This document shows, in pieces, positions 7,061-16,882 of a stretch of 64,000 nucleotides of DNA. The position numbers and the translations under genes are program-made. The first letter of the stretch is position 1; every line of letters starts with the position of its first letter. Source of the stretch: Asaia siamensis (lineage in GTDB: Bacteria > Pseudomonadota > Alphaproteobacteria > Acetobacterales > Acetobacteraceae); contig NZ_BMCH01000003.1 of NCBI RefSeq assembly GCF_014635085.1, forward strand, positions 62,001 through 126,000, in the 5' to 3' direction. The notes under the pieces were generated by a model. The model ran no database searches and had not been told where the DNA came from. It saw only the letters and a program-made list of their open reading frames with translations.

Positions 7061-9529
7061 TCAGAAGGCCAGTTCGACCTGACCACCGAACTGACGCGGT
7101 TCGTTGAAATAGCTCTGCAGACCGGTCGTGACGCCCAGAGACTTGAAATAGGCGTGCTGCTCGGCAAACAGATTGCGTGACCACAGCGAGAAGGTCGCCT
7201 TGGTGCCGGTATTACCCAGCTGAACATTCGAGATAGCGATACGTCCATTGACGATCAGGCCGCTATCACCCTTTGGCTGATAGACGTTCTTCGCGTTGCT
7301 AACACCCAGATAAACCGGATCGGTCGTATTGGCATAATAGCCGCTGTCGATATTGCCATCGAGATGGGCAAGAAGCGTGAAGCCATGAAACGGCCGCGTG
7401 TAATCGACCTGGAAACTGCCCGAATGGGCGGGCGTGTAGTTCTGGTAGATCGGCACGAGCATGGTGCTGATGACGCCGAGCGAGTTCTGGTAAGGGTTCG
7501 CGGTCGGCGGGATATGCACATAGTTATAGGCATAGGAAAAGCCGACTGTCAGATAGCGCATGGGCGAGACATTCAGCTCGGCTTCGACACCGCTCAGATC
7601 GCCATGACCGGGGGCGTTGATGGTCGATGTCGTGGTGCGCGTCGTGAGCTGGTTGCCGATCTGATAGGGCTTGCTGAAATCGACCTGGATGTCCTTGTAG
7701 TCACCCCAGTATCCCGCGACATTGAAGCGAACGCGCTGGTCGAGAAACTCGGTCTTGGAGCCGAATTCGAACATCGAGACCGATTCAGGCCCGAAAGCCT
7801 CGTAATCCTGAGCGCGTGAATTGGCGCCGCCGGGCTTGTAGCCTGTGCTCCATTTTCCATAAAGCAGCACGCGCTTTGTCAGATCGCCGCTGACTTCGAG
7901 CAGTGGATCAACACGTGACCACGCCGCATCGAAATCGATCGGACCCGAGACACCCGCCGTGTTGATGGGGGCGCTGTTGTTGACCGTGGTGAGCGTGCCA
8001 TGCTTGCCGTCATGCGACCAGCGAAGCCCTGCCGTCAGATGCAGCTTGTCGTAGAGAATGGGCGGCGTATAGACCGCATTGCCATAGACACCCCAGCTTT
8101 TGGACGTGACGTGGCTGGCGCGGTCGATGGGCTGAAGAGCCCAGTCATCATAGGCTGGACCGGTGAGCAGCTTGTATTCGCTGCCGGAAGCATTGGTGAA
8201 CTGATTGGTGTAAAATGCCTGCGCGTTATCGGCGGCATGCTCGCGGAAATAGATAAGGCCGCCCTGATATTTCAGCCGTTTGGTATGGCCGAAAGCCTGA
8301 ATTTCCTGACTGATCTGGTTTTGCCAGAAACCGGCAAGCGAGTTGCGGGCAAAGCTTACCCCGGTGAATTTGCCACTCGTGTTGGACATGCTGCCCGCAG
8401 CCATACCGTTATCGAACTGGCTCTGGCTCAGCTCGCGATAGGCCGTGATGGATCTGAAGGAGAGATATTGCGGGATGGCCTTGTAGTCGAGCGTCATGCG
8501 GTGGCCGTTGGTCTTGCCGATGCTCGGCTCCTCCGGAACGCCTACAAAGGCGTGCTTGGCGCGGGTCGTCTGCAGCTGGGCAATCTGCGCCAGCTTGTTG
8601 GTGCCCGGTTTCAGCAGCTGCATCCACAGGGTGGTCGTGCTGTCATAGGAATTGTCATAGGCATAATCGGCGGTGAAATTATCGACCGGGTGATACATCG
8701 CTTCGACATGGAAGCCATGCTTGTCATACTGGTTGAACCCGCCCGTGTCGGGCAAGGGGTTCGTTACCAGCGGCGCACGATGGGCCGTGACGGCGTCGAT
8801 CTTGATGGCGAGATCGTGGAATGCCGGAAGGTCGAGATGCAGCTCGCCCTTGTTGCTATTGTAATTGCCGAACCCGCCGAGAAGACGCATGCCGAACTTG
8901 CCGGTCGGCCTGCGCGTGATGATGTTGAGCGCGCCGGCTTCGGTATTACGCCCGAAGAGCGTGCCTTGCGGTCCCTTGAGCACTTCCATGCTTTCGACGT
9001 CGAAAAGCGCTGTGCCGAGTGCTTGCGGGCGGGCCACATAGACGCCATCGATATAGACACCCACCCCCTGATCGCGCGCAGGCTGGTTGCTGTCACCCAA
9101 CACACCCACGCCACGGATATTGACGACCAGCGCCGAGTTGCGGCCCGAGAACTGCGCGATACGCAGCGACGGGATGGAACCATCGCCCAGATCGGTCAGT
9201 GAGACGACATGACGATTGGCGAGCTGTTTTGCCGAGAAGACCGTGACCGAGCTTGGGTCTTTCTGGAAGTTTCTGGCGTGTTTTTGCGCCGTCACGTCGA
9301 TGCTCTCGGGGTCACTCTTGAGCATGACGGTTTTCTTGGAGGCCGACTTTTTGACCTGACCGGAAGAGCCTGTCTTCGCTGCGGGTGTCGCCGCGCCCTG
9401 TCTGGCAGCGGCGTGGGCCCGGTCATGTGCCTGTGACTTCTTGTCGCTTTTGGTCGCGGAATAGGCAGAGCCGGTGCAGCAAAGAAACGTAAACACCAGG
9501 CACAGTCTTTTACCCTTCAACACAAACAT
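7061..9529 (-). CDS. TonB-dependent outer membrane receptor
   Basis: This outer membrane beta-barrel takes up a large scarce nutrient, most often an iron complex, using TonB energy. The chosen ATG at 9529 has GGGAG a few bases upstream and begins a signal peptide (MFVLKGKRLCLVFTFLCCTG); an upstream in-frame start is poorer. After a basic spacer comes the TonB-box region near SIDVTAQK. The plug domain follows, with VNIRGVG, GVYIDGVYVAR and EVLKGPQGTLFGRN, and then a long barrel ending in a terminal phenylalanine (QVELAF). The plug is of the type common in sphingomonads and acetic acid bacteria. The ligand cannot be told. No regulator or transporter gene adjoins it. Confidence 0.93.
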   Translation of the reverse strand: MFVLKGKRLCLVFTFLCCTGSAYSATKSDKKSQAHDRAHAAARQGAATPAAKTGSSGQVKKSASKKTVMLKSDPESIDVTAQKHARNFQKDPSSVTVFSAKQLANRHVVSLTDLGDGSIPSLRIAQFSGRNSALVVNIRGVGVLGDSNQPARDQGVGVYIDGVYVARPQALGTALFDVESMEVLKGPQGTLFGRNTEAGALNIITRRPTGKFGMRLLGGFGNYNSNKGELHLDLPAFHDLAIKIDAVTAHRAPLVTNPLPDTGGFNQYDKHGFHVEAMYHPVDNFTADYAYDNSYDSTTTLWMQLLKPGTNKLAQIAQLQTTRAKHAFVGVPEEPSIGKTNGHRMTLDYKAIPQYLSFRSITAYRELSQSQFDNGMAAGSMSNTSGKFTGVSFARNSLAGFWQNQISQEIQAFGHTKRLKYQGGLIYFREHAADNAQAFYTNQFTNASGSEYKLLTGPAYDDWALQPIDRASHVTSKSWGVYGNAVYTPPILYDKLHLTAGLRWSHDGKHGTLTTVNNSAPINTAGVSGPIDFDAAWSRVDPLLEVSGDLTKRVLLYGKWSTGYKPGGANSRAQDYEAFGPESVSMFEFGSKTEFLDQRVRFNVAGYWGDYKDIQVDFSKPYQIGNQLTTRTTTSTINAPGHGDLSGVEAELNVSPMRYLTVGFSYAYNYVHIPPTANPYQNSLGVISTMLVPIYQNYTPAHSGSFQVDYTRPFHGFTLLAHLDGNIDSGYYANTTDPVYLGVSNAKNVYQPKGDSGLIVNGRIAISNVQLGNTGTKATFSLWSRNLFAEQHAYFKSLGVTTGLQSYFNEPRQFGGQVELAF

Positions 9530-9639
9530 TTCTCCCGCCCCTGCCCGACTGTATTCTGCCCAGTCGAGGCTTCCGGCTTTCTTCGATCCGCACGAAAACC
9601 GGGGCATCGCTCATGGTGACGCACATCCGGCGCGCATGA

Positions 9640-9860
9640 CTTAATGCGGTTTGAGAATAGTTTTATGTCGAAACAAGTATGTAGTATGAAATATATGTTG
9701 TAATGACTTATATATTTAACAATAGTTTTTCTTGTTTTTCATAGTTTCGTTTCTGAATGAAATTTAGCGCAACAAGAGTTTTTATATGAATTTTTTATTT
9801 ACTCTCCCTGAAAACAACCTATTGCGAATTAAGAAACGTAGTGCGGTGTCGACAGGCTTC
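9640..9860. other. AT-rich intergenic leader between the TonB receptor and the potassium channel gene
   Basis: About 220 bases here are strikingly A/T-rich against GC-rich neighbours, with stretches such as TATATATTTAAC and TTTTTTATTT. No ORF of note is present. It lies 5' of the receptor gene (which reads leftwards) and 3' of the next stretch, so it probably contains the receptor promoter and possible metal-regulator sites. I could not pick out a convincing Fur box. Confidence 0.5.
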
Positions 9861-9923
9861 TGGCCTACCACGTCAGCAGGCAGGGACAGGGCAGCGCGCG
9901 CTTTTCATTGAAACGGTCGGGCC

Positions 9924-10871
9924 TCAGCTGTCGAATGCAGGTTCGCGCTCATGCACATGCAGACGTCGATAATCGATCAGGTAGTTTCCCTGACTGTCCT
10001 GCGAAACCATATCGACAAAACGCCTGCCCGCCAGAATACGGGCTGGCTCATAGGCATGTTGCGACAGTACCGCCTGACCCGTGGCCTCGTCGGTGCCGCG
10101 CACAGTGACCAGGATCTGGGCATAGGTCGCATCGAGCTGCTCACGGTTGAGCAGCGCGAGGGGGCTGTTGCTGTCGATGGGATGCGCCAGTGTCTCGATG
10201 AACCGCAATTCCGGCATGCGCGACTGCAGCAGCTTCAGCGGCGTGAAGATGCGTGTCGGATAACCGCCCTCGCCAATCACGAATTGCGAGAGGGAGAGTT
10301 CGGCATCGACCGCCAGAACAGCGCTCTTTCGCGCATTGGCTATTCTGAGACACAGGACAGGCGGGGCCGCACGCTTGCTGATGACCGCTGCCTTGCTGAA
10401 CACGATCTGCGCACGCGGGCGCGAAAACCGGGCGAAGACCACGCCCGTCGAAAGCGCATTGATCATCATACCCAGCAGGGCCTCAATCGAGACAAGGGCA
10501 TTGGCCATATGGCCCGTTGGGGCCATGACGCCATAGCCGACGGTCGAGAGCGTCTGCACGCTGAAGAAGAACAGCGACAGCAGATCGAGATCCGCAGCAT
10601 TGTTGATGCGCGCATTGCACAGCCGATACAGCAGCGCGAAAGCCAGATTGATGACAAAATAGGCAACAGTCGACCACCCCATGAAGCGGGGCCACGAGGT
10701 GGTCAGGGCATGATGATAGAGATCGGTCCAGAAATTGCTTCCAATCCCCACGCGCGTCACAGAGGCGCGCGCGCGATCCTGCAATCCATCAGCTGAGTCG
10801 GTCAGGAGCCCAAGGGCTTCCGGGGGTGGCACCTTGCCCTGCTCCGCCTTCTCAGCCGGATCATCAGTCAT
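9924..10871 (-). CDS. KirBac-type inward rectifier potassium channel
   Basis: This 315-residue inner membrane channel has two membrane helices around a pore loop, and a C-terminal cytoplasmic immunoglobulin-like gating domain. The selectivity filter TVGYG is at 110-114, preceded by FFFSVQTLS. A slide-helix segment (FWTDLYHHALTTSW) comes before the first helix, and the inner helix leads to FARFSRPRAQIVFS, the start of the regulatory domain. All of these are classic for prokaryotic Kir channels. It starts 19 bases after gltX stops on the same strand, so it may be cotranscribed with it. The physiological role of such channels in acetic acid bacteria is not established. Confidence 0.93.
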   Translation of the reverse strand: MTDDPAEKAEQGKVPPPEALGLLTDSADGLQDRARASVTRVGIGSNFWTDLYHHALTTSWPRFMGWSTVAYFVINLAFALLYRLCNARINNAADLDLLSLFFFSVQTLSTVGYGVMAPTGHMANALVSIEALLGMMINALSTGVVFARFSRPRAQIVFSKAAVISKRAAPPVLCLRIANARKSAVLAVDAELSLSQFVIGEGGYPTRIFTPLKLLQSRMPELRFIETLAHPIDSNSPLALLNREQLDATYAQILVTVRGTDEATGQAVLSQHAYEPARILAGRRFVDMVSQDSQGNYLIDYRRLHVHEREPAFDS

Positions 10872-10890
10872 GACAGCGCCCCCCGATTTC

Positions 10891-12225
10891 TCAGGTCAGG
10901 GCTGCTTCCTGCAGACGCCGGATGACGCGCTCGCGACCCATCAGAGGCAGAAGGGCGTGAAGTTCGGGCCCCGCATCCTCTCCTGTCAGGGCAAGACGCA
11001 GCGGGTGGAACAAGGCCTTGCCCTTGCGGCCCGAAGCCTCCTTGAGGGCATTGGTCCAGAGCTTCCAGCTCTCCGAGTCCAGAGGGGCTGCGGGCAGGGT
11101 CTGCTCTGCCTGAGCAAGGAAGGCAGCCTCATCGCTCAGAGCGGGGGGCGCGATTTCGCCCTGCACCACATCCCACCAGAAAGCGATCTCGCCGGTGAGA
11201 TCGACATTGCCACGAATGGCGTTCCAGAAGGCCTCATCGGCGCCCTGCGGCAGACGCACTTTTACATCCTCGAAGGACAGGCTGTGCAACAGGCGGCGAT
11301 TGAGGCCGAGCAGATGCTGCATATCGAAGCGCGCTGCCGATTTCGAGACGTGAGACAGATCGTAGCTTGCGATCGACTGCTCAAGCGTCATCGGCACCGG
11401 GTCGTCAGAGCTGCCGATTTTTGACAGATAGGAAACGACCGATTGTGGCTCCATGCCGTCATGACGCAGGGCGCGCAGCGAAAGGGCGTCAAAGCGTTTG
11501 GACAGCTTGCCACCGCCCTCATCGAGAAGCAGGGGCAGATGGGCAAAGGTAAAGCGGTTCGGTCTGCCACCCAGCGCCTCGATGATATCGAGCTGGACAC
11601 CGGTATTGGTGATGTGATCCTCACCACGGATGATGTGGGTCACGCCCAGCTCCATGTCGTCGACGACCGAGGCAAGCGTGTAAAGCACCGTGCCGTCCGC
11701 GCGCACCAGAACGGGATCGGATATGGCGGTGAGCTTGACCGACAGATCGCCCATCACGAGATCGCGCCAGCTTTTGTGGCCGTCGGAAAGGCGGAAGCGC
11801 CAATAGGGCGTCTTGCCATTGGCTTCTGCCCGCTCGCGCTGCTCAGGCGTCAGGCGCAGCATTGCACGGTCATAAATGGGGGGTTTGCGCGCCTTGAGAC
11901 GGGCCTCGCGCTTGGCCGCGAGTTCGAGCTCGCTCTCAAAGCACGGATAGAGACGCCCTGACGCCTTCAGAGCCTCGATGGCAAGCGCATAGCGGTCGAG
12001 GCGCTGTGACTGATGGGCAATTTCATCCCAGCCCAGACCGAGCCATTCCAGATCGGTCTTGATGCCCTGCTCGTATTCCGCCTTTGAGCGTTCGACATCC
12101 GTGTCGTCGATACGCAGCAGGAATTTGCCGCCATGGTTGCGGGCATACAGGGCGTTGGCAATGGCCAGTCGGGCATTGCCAACATGAAGATAGCCGGTCG
12201 GGCTGGGGGCGAAGCGCAGTTTCAT
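10891..12225 (-). CDS. gltX: Glutamyl-tRNA synthetase (short form)
   Basis: This class I aminoacyl-tRNA synthetase charges tRNA with glutamate. The 444-residue protein has PSPTGYLHVGN (the HIGH equivalent at about 14-17) and GGKLSKRFDA (the KMSKS equivalent at about 240-244). Many alphaproteobacteria carry two GltX copies that split or share tRNA-Glu and tRNA-Gln charging, and this shorter sequence with HVGN could be either. Which tRNAs it charges cannot be read here. The ATG is close to the end of an intergenic hairpin. The KirBac channel follows 19 bases downstream. Confidence 0.94.
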   Translation of the reverse strand: MKLRFAPSPTGYLHVGNARLAIANALYARNHGGKFLLRIDDTDVERSKAEYEQGIKTDLEWLGLGWDEIAHQSQRLDRYALAIEALKASGRLYPCFESELELAAKREARLKARKPPIYDRAMLRLTPEQRERAEANGKTPYWRFRLSDGHKSWRDLVMGDLSVKLTAISDPVLVRADGTVLYTLASVVDDMELGVTHIIRGEDHITNTGVQLDIIEALGGRPNRFTFAHLPLLLDEGGGKLSKRFDALSLRALRHDGMEPQSVVSYLSKIGSSDDPVPMTLEQSIASYDLSHVSKSAARFDMQHLLGLNRRLLHSLSFEDVKVRLPQGADEAFWNAIRGNVDLTGEIAFWWDVVQGEIAPPALSDEAAFLAQAEQTLPAAPLDSESWKLWTNALKEASGRKGKALFHPLRLALTGEDAGPELHALLPLMGRERVIRRLQEAALT

Positions 12226-12270
12226 GCTGCTTCTATGCCAAGCGCTTCGGCAATTTGCCAGAGCCTCTGC

Positions 12271-12298
12271 ACCCCCGGATGTTCAGAAAACCGGGGGT
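12271..12298 (-). terminator. Hairpin after the aroG-pncB cluster
   Basis: ACCCCCGG (12271-12278) pairs with CCGGGGGT (12291-12298) across a 12-base loop, right after the last gene of the minus-strand cluster and before gltX. There is no clear U-tract, so termination is plausible but not certain. Confidence 0.5.
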
Positions 12299-12300
12299 TC

Positions 12301-13059
12301 TCAGAAAATCCGCGAGAACCCGGCCCGCTGCAACTCTGCCAGGGCGCCCAGCGCGCTTGGCGTCACGATGGCGCGCGGGTCGAGCGCATTCGTCAGTTCT
12401 GCGGCGAGTTGCTCCTGACTCAACCCTGCAGGCCCGGCGCCGAGGGCGATCAGCCTGCCTGCATGCGCCCAGATGGCGTTATGACAGGCCAGGAAGACAA
12501 CGCCACGCGCCTGGAGCGCGGGAATGCTGCGCCCTGCAGCGCCATAGGCACCCTGCTCATCCTGATGATGGCGCGATGTGCCTGCCGGTGTCTGATGCAG
12601 TGGAGACGCGGTCTGGCCCGGGGCAACCAGCTTGGCCAGATCAAAATGGGACCAGGCAGCCTCGTTATAGAGCGCGAGCTGCGCTTCGCCCCACAAGGCC
12701 ATCACCAGCAAGGCATCAGGGTGAACAAACGAGAAAATCTCGCTGTTGAGCAGGTTCTGCGCCTCGCTCGGCCAGTTACCTGCCAGCGACGTGCCCGTGC
12801 CGAGCATTTTCTGCTGGCCGCGATAGGCGAGCAGCGCATCGAAGGCCACATCGTCCCATAGATCGGGGTGATCAAGCAGGCGCGGCACGGTGGTGAACTG
12901 GCGGCGCCGCGGCAGGGATGCAAGCAGTCGGCTCAGATCCGAGAGGCCGTTCTGCGGTGCGGGGGTGGGTGGCAGCACGGTTGCGGCAAGACCTGACACA
13001 GGCGCAGCCATGCCGAGTGACGCTGCGGCGAGAAGGAGTTTACGGCGGTCGAGAGCCAT
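12301..13059 (-). CDS. RR-motif exported protein of unknown function, DsrE-like
   Basis: The 252-residue product begins MALDRRKLLLAAASLGMAAP, a twin-arginine-like export signal ending near an Ala-x-Ala cleavage site. The C-terminal part has a cysteine in GVVFLACHNAIWAH, a spacer and TPSALGALAELQRAGFSRIF. This pattern resembles the DsrE/DsrF-like fold in a group of proteobacterial exported proteins whose role is not known; that likeness is from memory and is moderate. The start codon overlaps the stop of the preceding gene by one base (TGATG), so translation is coupled. It is the last gene of the aroG-pncB series. TatBC, encoded at 38.4-39.8 kb, would be the exporter. Confidence 0.65.
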   Translation of the reverse strand: MALDRRKLLLAAASLGMAAPVSGLAATVLPPTPAPQNGLSDLSRLLASLPRRRQFTTVPRLLDHPDLWDDVAFDALLAYRGQQKMLGTGTSLAGNWPSEAQNLLNSEIFSFVHPDALLVMALWGEAQLALYNEAAWSHFDLAKLVAPGQTASPLHQTPAGTSRHHQDEQGAYGAAGRSIPALQARGVVFLACHNAIWAHAGRLIALGAGPAGLSQEQLAAELTNALDPRAIVTPSALGALAELQRAGFSRIF

Positions 13060-13433
13060 CAGAGTTCGACCTGCTCGTCGTCTTCCACGAGGCGGCGCGG
13101 GTCGAGGGTGCGCCAGTCGCGTTCCATGGGAGAGGCGGGCGTTGCCGCAAAATCCTCAAGCTCTGAAGCCGATTTCCAGCCATCATCGCCTGCTTCGACA
13201 ACGATCGCGTCTTCACCGAACGAGAACCAGGATTCGAGAACTTCGCGCCCTACAGCGCCGCCGACACGGCAGCGCTCGATGCTGTCACGCACATAGGCGC
13301 GCGCATAGGCATTGGCATGGGCGAGATCCTGGAAGTCCTTGACCTCCTCTACGATTCCTTCTTCCGCACCGCCCGAATTATCGAGAATGCGGACAAACCA
13401 GCCGCGATCGGGCTCTGCTTCAGAACTGCTCAC
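13059..13433 (-). CDS. Small acidic protein of unknown function
   Basis: This 124-residue, strongly acidic cytosolic protein has no membrane segment, signal or motif that I recognise. It is squeezed between pncB (4-base ATGA overlap) and the RR-signal gene (1-base overlap), which argues strongly that it is a real and co-translated gene. A WFVRILDNSGGAEEGIVEEV start and a tail rich in Asp and Glu are the visible features. It may be confined to acetic acid bacteria and relatives. No function is proposed. Confidence 0.7.
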   Translation of the reverse strand: MSSSEAEPDRGWFVRILDNSGGAEEGIVEEVKDFQDLAHANAYARAYVRDSIERCRVGGAVGREVLESWFSFGEDAIVVEAGDDGWKSASELEDFAATPASPMERDWRTLDPRRLVEDDEQVEL

Positions 13434-14635
13434 GCTTCATTCTCCTTTGTTCTGGACGGGATTCTCTGCAGGAGGAACTCACGCCCGACCTTCACCCGCT
13501 TTTCGCCGTCATAGGCAACGATATCGGCTGTGGCATAGGTTTCGTTCCATTTGACCGGAATGAAAGATCCTGTCCCGACCACATCAAGCGGAGCATGAGA
13601 GTCGCGCATGGTCATGCATTTCTCAAGGCCGAAACCGGACGAGACGATGATCTTCACTTCCGTGAAACCGGCGGCGTTGAGCGATTCGCGCATCCACCAG
13701 ATAGCCGCTGCCGACACCCCTGTGCCGACGAGGTCTTTCAGCTCGTGATCGGAGCGATAGCGCCTGATCGTGCCCGGCGTATGACGCTCGAGCACGCCGT
13801 AGGAAGATTGCGGGTCGAGCCCTTCGATGAAGCGCCCGCCATGGGTGTCGAGACGCACGCTGATGCGCCCTTCCGCTGCCAGTTCGGGGAAGCGACGGCA
13901 GACGGCCAGGGCATCGGTGATTTCCTGCCCAAAATAATCGACGAGCACCACCAGAGGATCATTGGGATAGACCTCATGATACATCTCGGCAGCACGCAGG
14001 GTCGAACCGGCATAGCCGATCAGGGCATGAGGCATGGTGCCCAGCCCGTGCTCGCAACCGAAGAAACCGGCAGTCACGTCATTGGCGCAGCCGATAAAGC
14101 CTTTGGCCCCCTCGCGTCGTGCGGCACGCGAACCTACGGAGGCCGCGTAGCCCATGATTTCCTGCATTTCGAAACCGGCACAATGCCGTGCTTCCATGGC
14201 AAGGAACGCCGCATCAGGCAGCGCGAGCGCCATCTGATAGGCATTATGGGCTGCGACGCAGGCAGAGCCGAGCTTCTGAAGCAGCAATGTCTCAAGCGGG
14301 GCCATTCGGGTGAAGGGGCCGGTCAGATAGACCAGTGGCTCCCCTGCCCCGACCCAGCTGCCTTCCGGTGTCACGATCTCGATTGCGACCGAAAAACCCT
14401 GCTCGCGCGCAACGTTTTCGAGCCATTCGATCATCAGACCATGGGCAGCGATAACCGGCCGACGGATGAAGATCGCATAAGTGACTTCGCACTCGCCGAA
14501 ATGCGAGACGATGGCCTGGGTGCGGTTGAAATACGCATCGGTGCGCGCCGCGATCTCGCCTCTGGTCAGAGCGAGTTTCGGGCCGACCGCCGCCTTGATG
14601 GCCGTATTTTCTTCATCGGGCCGGTTCGGGCTCAT
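13430..14635 (-). CDS. pncB: Nicotinate phosphoribosyltransferase
   Basis: It converts nicotinate and PRPP to nicotinate mononucleotide in NAD salvage. The 401 residues show the family features: an N-terminal TDAYFNRT segment, [21 protein letters not shown], a [25 protein letters not shown] region (catalytic histidine plus substrate arginine neighbourhood, described in parts), and the phosphate-binding segments [10 protein letters not shown] and [11 protein letters not shown]. It overlaps aroG upstream and the acidic small gene downstream by 4 bases each (ATGA), which points to one operon. I read it as the bacterial PncB group, not the nicotinamide enzyme, but sequence alone does not rule out relaxed specificity. 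Confidence 0.88.
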   Translation of the reverse strand: MSPNRPDEENTAIKAAVGPKLALTRGEIAARTDAYFNRTQAIVSHFGECEVTYAIFIRRPVIAAHGLMIEWLENVAREQGFSVAIEIVTPEGSWVGAGEPLVYLTGPFTRMAPLETLLLQKLGSACVAAHNAYQMALALPDAAFLAMEARHCAGFEMQEIMGYAASVGSRAARREGAKGFIGCANDVTAGFFGCEHGLGTMPHALIGYAGSTLRAAEMYHEVYPNDPLVVLVDYFGQEITDALAVCRRFPELAAEGRISVRLDTHGGRFIEGLDPQSSYGVLERHTPGTIRRYRSDHELKDLVGTGVSAAAIWWMRESLNAAGFTEVKIIVSSGFGLEKCMTMRDSHAPLDVVGTGSFIPVKWNETYATADIVAYDGEKRVKVGREFLLQRIPSRTKENEA

Positions 14636-16026
14636 TTTTGCAGCACTCCATGATCACGGAAATGCCCTGTCAGCTCTTCAGCGAGCAGAAAGGCCATTTC
14701 GAGTGACTGCTCGGCATTCAAGCGCGGATCGCAGAAGGTTTCATAGCGCCCGGCCAGATCGGCTTCGGTGAGGCACTGGGCGCCGCCGACGCATTCCGTC
14801 ACGTCTTGGCCTGTCATCTCGATATGAATGCCACCCGGTCGCAGACCGGCCTGCTGGAACACCGAGAAGAAGCCCTTCACCTCGCCCAGAATGGAGTCGA
14901 AAGACCGCGTCTTGACCTTGTCTGCCGTGGTGATGGTGTTGCCATGCATCGGGTCGCAGAGCCAGGTGACCGTGCGGCCGCTGGCCTGAACCTTGTCGAG
15001 AAGCGGCGGCAGGAAATCGCCCACCTTGCCCGCACCCATGCGCGAGATGAGGGTGATACGCCCGGCCTCGTCTTTCGGGTTCAGGATATCCAGCAGCTTT
15101 TCGAGGTCATCGAGGGTCGTTGTCGGACCCACCTTGATGCCGATCGGGTTGCCGACACCACGCAGGAACTCGACATGAGCGCCATCGGGCTGACGCGTAC
15201 GGTCGCCGATCCAGAGGAAATGCGCCGAGCAGTCGTACCAGTTCTCGCTCAGGCTATCGATGCGCGTCAGGGCCTGCTCGTAAGGCAGAAGCAGCGCCTC
15301 ATGCGAGGTATAGAACTCGGTCTCGTTGATCTGCGGTGCGCTCTGGTTGAAGCCGCAGGCCCCCATGAAGGACAGCGTCTCGTCGATACGCTGGGCAAGA
15401 TCCTGATAGCGCTCGGCCAGAGGCGAACGCTTGACGAAACCCAGATTCCAGCGATGCACTTCGTGCAGATTTGCATAGCCGCCAGAAGCAAAGGCGCGCA
15501 GCAGGTTCATGACACCCGCAGACTGGAAATAACCGGTTTCCATACGGCCCGGATCGGGCAGACGGGCGGCTTCGGTGAATTCCGGCCCGTTGATGATATC
15601 ACCGCGATAGCAGGGCAGCGTCACGCCATCGAGCGTTTCAGTGTCGGAAGAGCGCGGCTTGGCATATTGACCGGCCATGCGCCCGATCTTGATGACCGGC
15701 ACCTTGGCACCAAAAGTCAGCACGACGGCCATCTGCAGCAGCACACGGAACGTGTCGCGCACGATATCAGCCGTGAACTCATTGAAGCTCTCGGCACATG
15801 CCCCGCCCTGCAGAACGAACGCCTCGCCGCGCGCCGCCTTGGCGAGCTGGCTTTTCAGGCGCCGCGTCTCGCCAGCAAACACCAGCGGCGGATAGCGCCG
15901 CAGTCGGGCTTCGACAGAGTCGAGCGCGGCTGCATCCAGATAATGCGGTGCCTGGCGAATGGGGTGCGACCGCCAGCTCGACGGCGTCCAGCCGGCGTGC
16001 TGGGCGGGTTCGCGGTTCGGGTGCAT
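14632..16026 (-). CDS. aroG: Class II 3-deoxy-D-arabino-heptulosonate 7-phosphate synthase
   Basis: It condenses phosphoenolpyruvate with erythrose 4-phosphate, the first step of the shikimate pathway. The 464-residue length, the opening [18 protein letters not shown] and motifs [30 protein letters not shown] and [16 protein letters not shown] mark the plant/Mycobacterium-type class II enzyme. It overlaps pncB by 4 bases on the same strand, an odd pairing of aromatic and NAD synthesis that may reflect operon packing only. Class II enzymes are often allosterically inhibited, but the control sites cannot be judged here. alkB lies 62 bases upstream on the same strand. Confidence 0.93.
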   Translation of the reverse strand: MHPNREPAQHAGWTPSSWRSHPIRQAPHYLDAAALDSVEARLRRYPPLVFAGETRRLKSQLAKAARGEAFVLQGGACAESFNEFTADIVRDTFRVLLQMAVVLTFGAKVPVIKIGRMAGQYAKPRSSDTETLDGVTLPCYRGDIINGPEFTEAARLPDPGRMETGYFQSAGVMNLLRAFASGGYANLHEVHRWNLGFVKRSPLAERYQDLAQRIDETLSFMGACGFNQSAPQINETEFYTSHEALLLPYEQALTRIDSLSENWYDCSAHFLWIGDRTRQPDGAHVEFLRGVGNPIGIKVGPTTTLDDLEKLLDILNPKDEAGRITLISRMGAGKVGDFLPPLLDKVQASGRTVTWLCDPMHGNTITTADKVKTRSFDSILGEVKGFFSVFQQAGLRPGGIHIEMTGQDVTECVGGAQCLTEADLAGRYETFCDPRLNAEQSLEMAFLLAEELTGHFRDHGVLQK

Positions 16027-16088
16027 GAGAGCGTCTTCCTTCGGTTCAAAAAGAGGGGGGCTAGTATGAAACGGAATATCCGTGCCGC

Positions 16089-16745
16089 CTAGGGGCTATC
16101 CTCGGCACAGACACGGCGGAAGGTCAGATTCCAGCGACAGGCGCCCGTCAGGGGGTGATGACCGGGGGGCAATGGCGCAATCCCGTGATAGAAAAGACGG
16201 GAGGGACCACCCCACACCACCACATCGCCACTGACAAGGCGCAATTTGCGAACGGGGTCGGAGCGCTCGCCTCCGCCGAACAGAAACTGCGCTGGCAACC
16301 CCAGTGAGACAGAAACGATCGGGGAATCGAATGCCGTTTCGTCCCGGTCCTGATGCAGCCCCATGCGCGCACCGGGAACATAGCGGTTGAGAAGACAGGC
16401 CTGTGGCTCGAACCTATCGAAACCCGCCTGCGCCGCCATGTCACGCGCAAAAGTGATCCACTCAGGCGGCAAGGCCGGCCAGTCCCTGCCGGAAAGCGGG
16501 TCTCGGGACTCGTAACGATAGCCGGCGTCATCTGAATGCCAGCCGAGCGAGCCACAATTTGTCATTTCAACGGAAAAGCGACGCCCGCCCGGTGTCATGA
16601 GCTGGCGCAACGCCGCCTGCGACACGACATCATTCACCTGCGCCAGAAGGCTTTGCTGATGCGAGGCGGCAGCACCGGGAAAAAACACCGCCCCTGGCGC
16701 GAGGACCTCGGGGGCCCGTAGGGCAGTGAACAGATCATCCATCAT
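16089..16745 (-). CDS. alkB: AlkB-type alpha-ketoglutarate-dependent DNA repair dioxygenase
   Basis: AlkB directly reverses 1-methyladenine and 3-methylcytosine in DNA and RNA, using Fe(II), O2 and alpha-ketoglutarate. The 218-residue protein has the nucleotide-recognition lid region ([17 protein letters not shown]), the iron facial triad H-x-D in GLHQDRDE plus a distal histidine in FYHGIAPL, and the ketoglutarate arginines in NLTFRRVC. Length fits the family. No ada gene is nearby. It is upstream of aroG on the same strand with a 62-base gap, and could be part of that transcript. Confidence 0.92.
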   Translation of the reverse strand: MMDDLFTALRAPEVLAPGAVFFPGAAASHQQSLLAQVNDVVSQAALRQLMTPGGRRFSVEMTNCGSLGWHSDDAGYRYESRDPLSGRDWPALPPEWITFARDMAAQAGFDRFEPQACLLNRYVPGARMGLHQDRDETAFDSPIVSVSLGLPAQFLFGGGERSDPVRKLRLVSGDVVVWGGPSRLFYHGIAPLPPGHHPLTGACRWNLTFRRVCAEDSP

Positions 16746-16882
16746 AATAGACTCTTGCCGCCTCCCGCCTCACCGCTTACTTGACGTTCTTACAGCGCCA
16801 GAGATCGGGCTTATTTCCGAATTGGCAACCACCGTTCCCGTACGCCATGCGAAACGGGACGAAACTGCAAGGGAATGCTTCG

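Noticed and set aside
8000-9202. Plus-strand open frame of 400 residues opposite the first TonB receptor
   Set aside because: Antisense of the receptor gene in a GC-rich frame; composition is unlike a protein and there is no signal or family motif.
14806-16092. Plus-strand open frame of 428 residues opposite aroG
   Set aside because: Shadow of the class II DAHP synthase gene, which has full family motifs.
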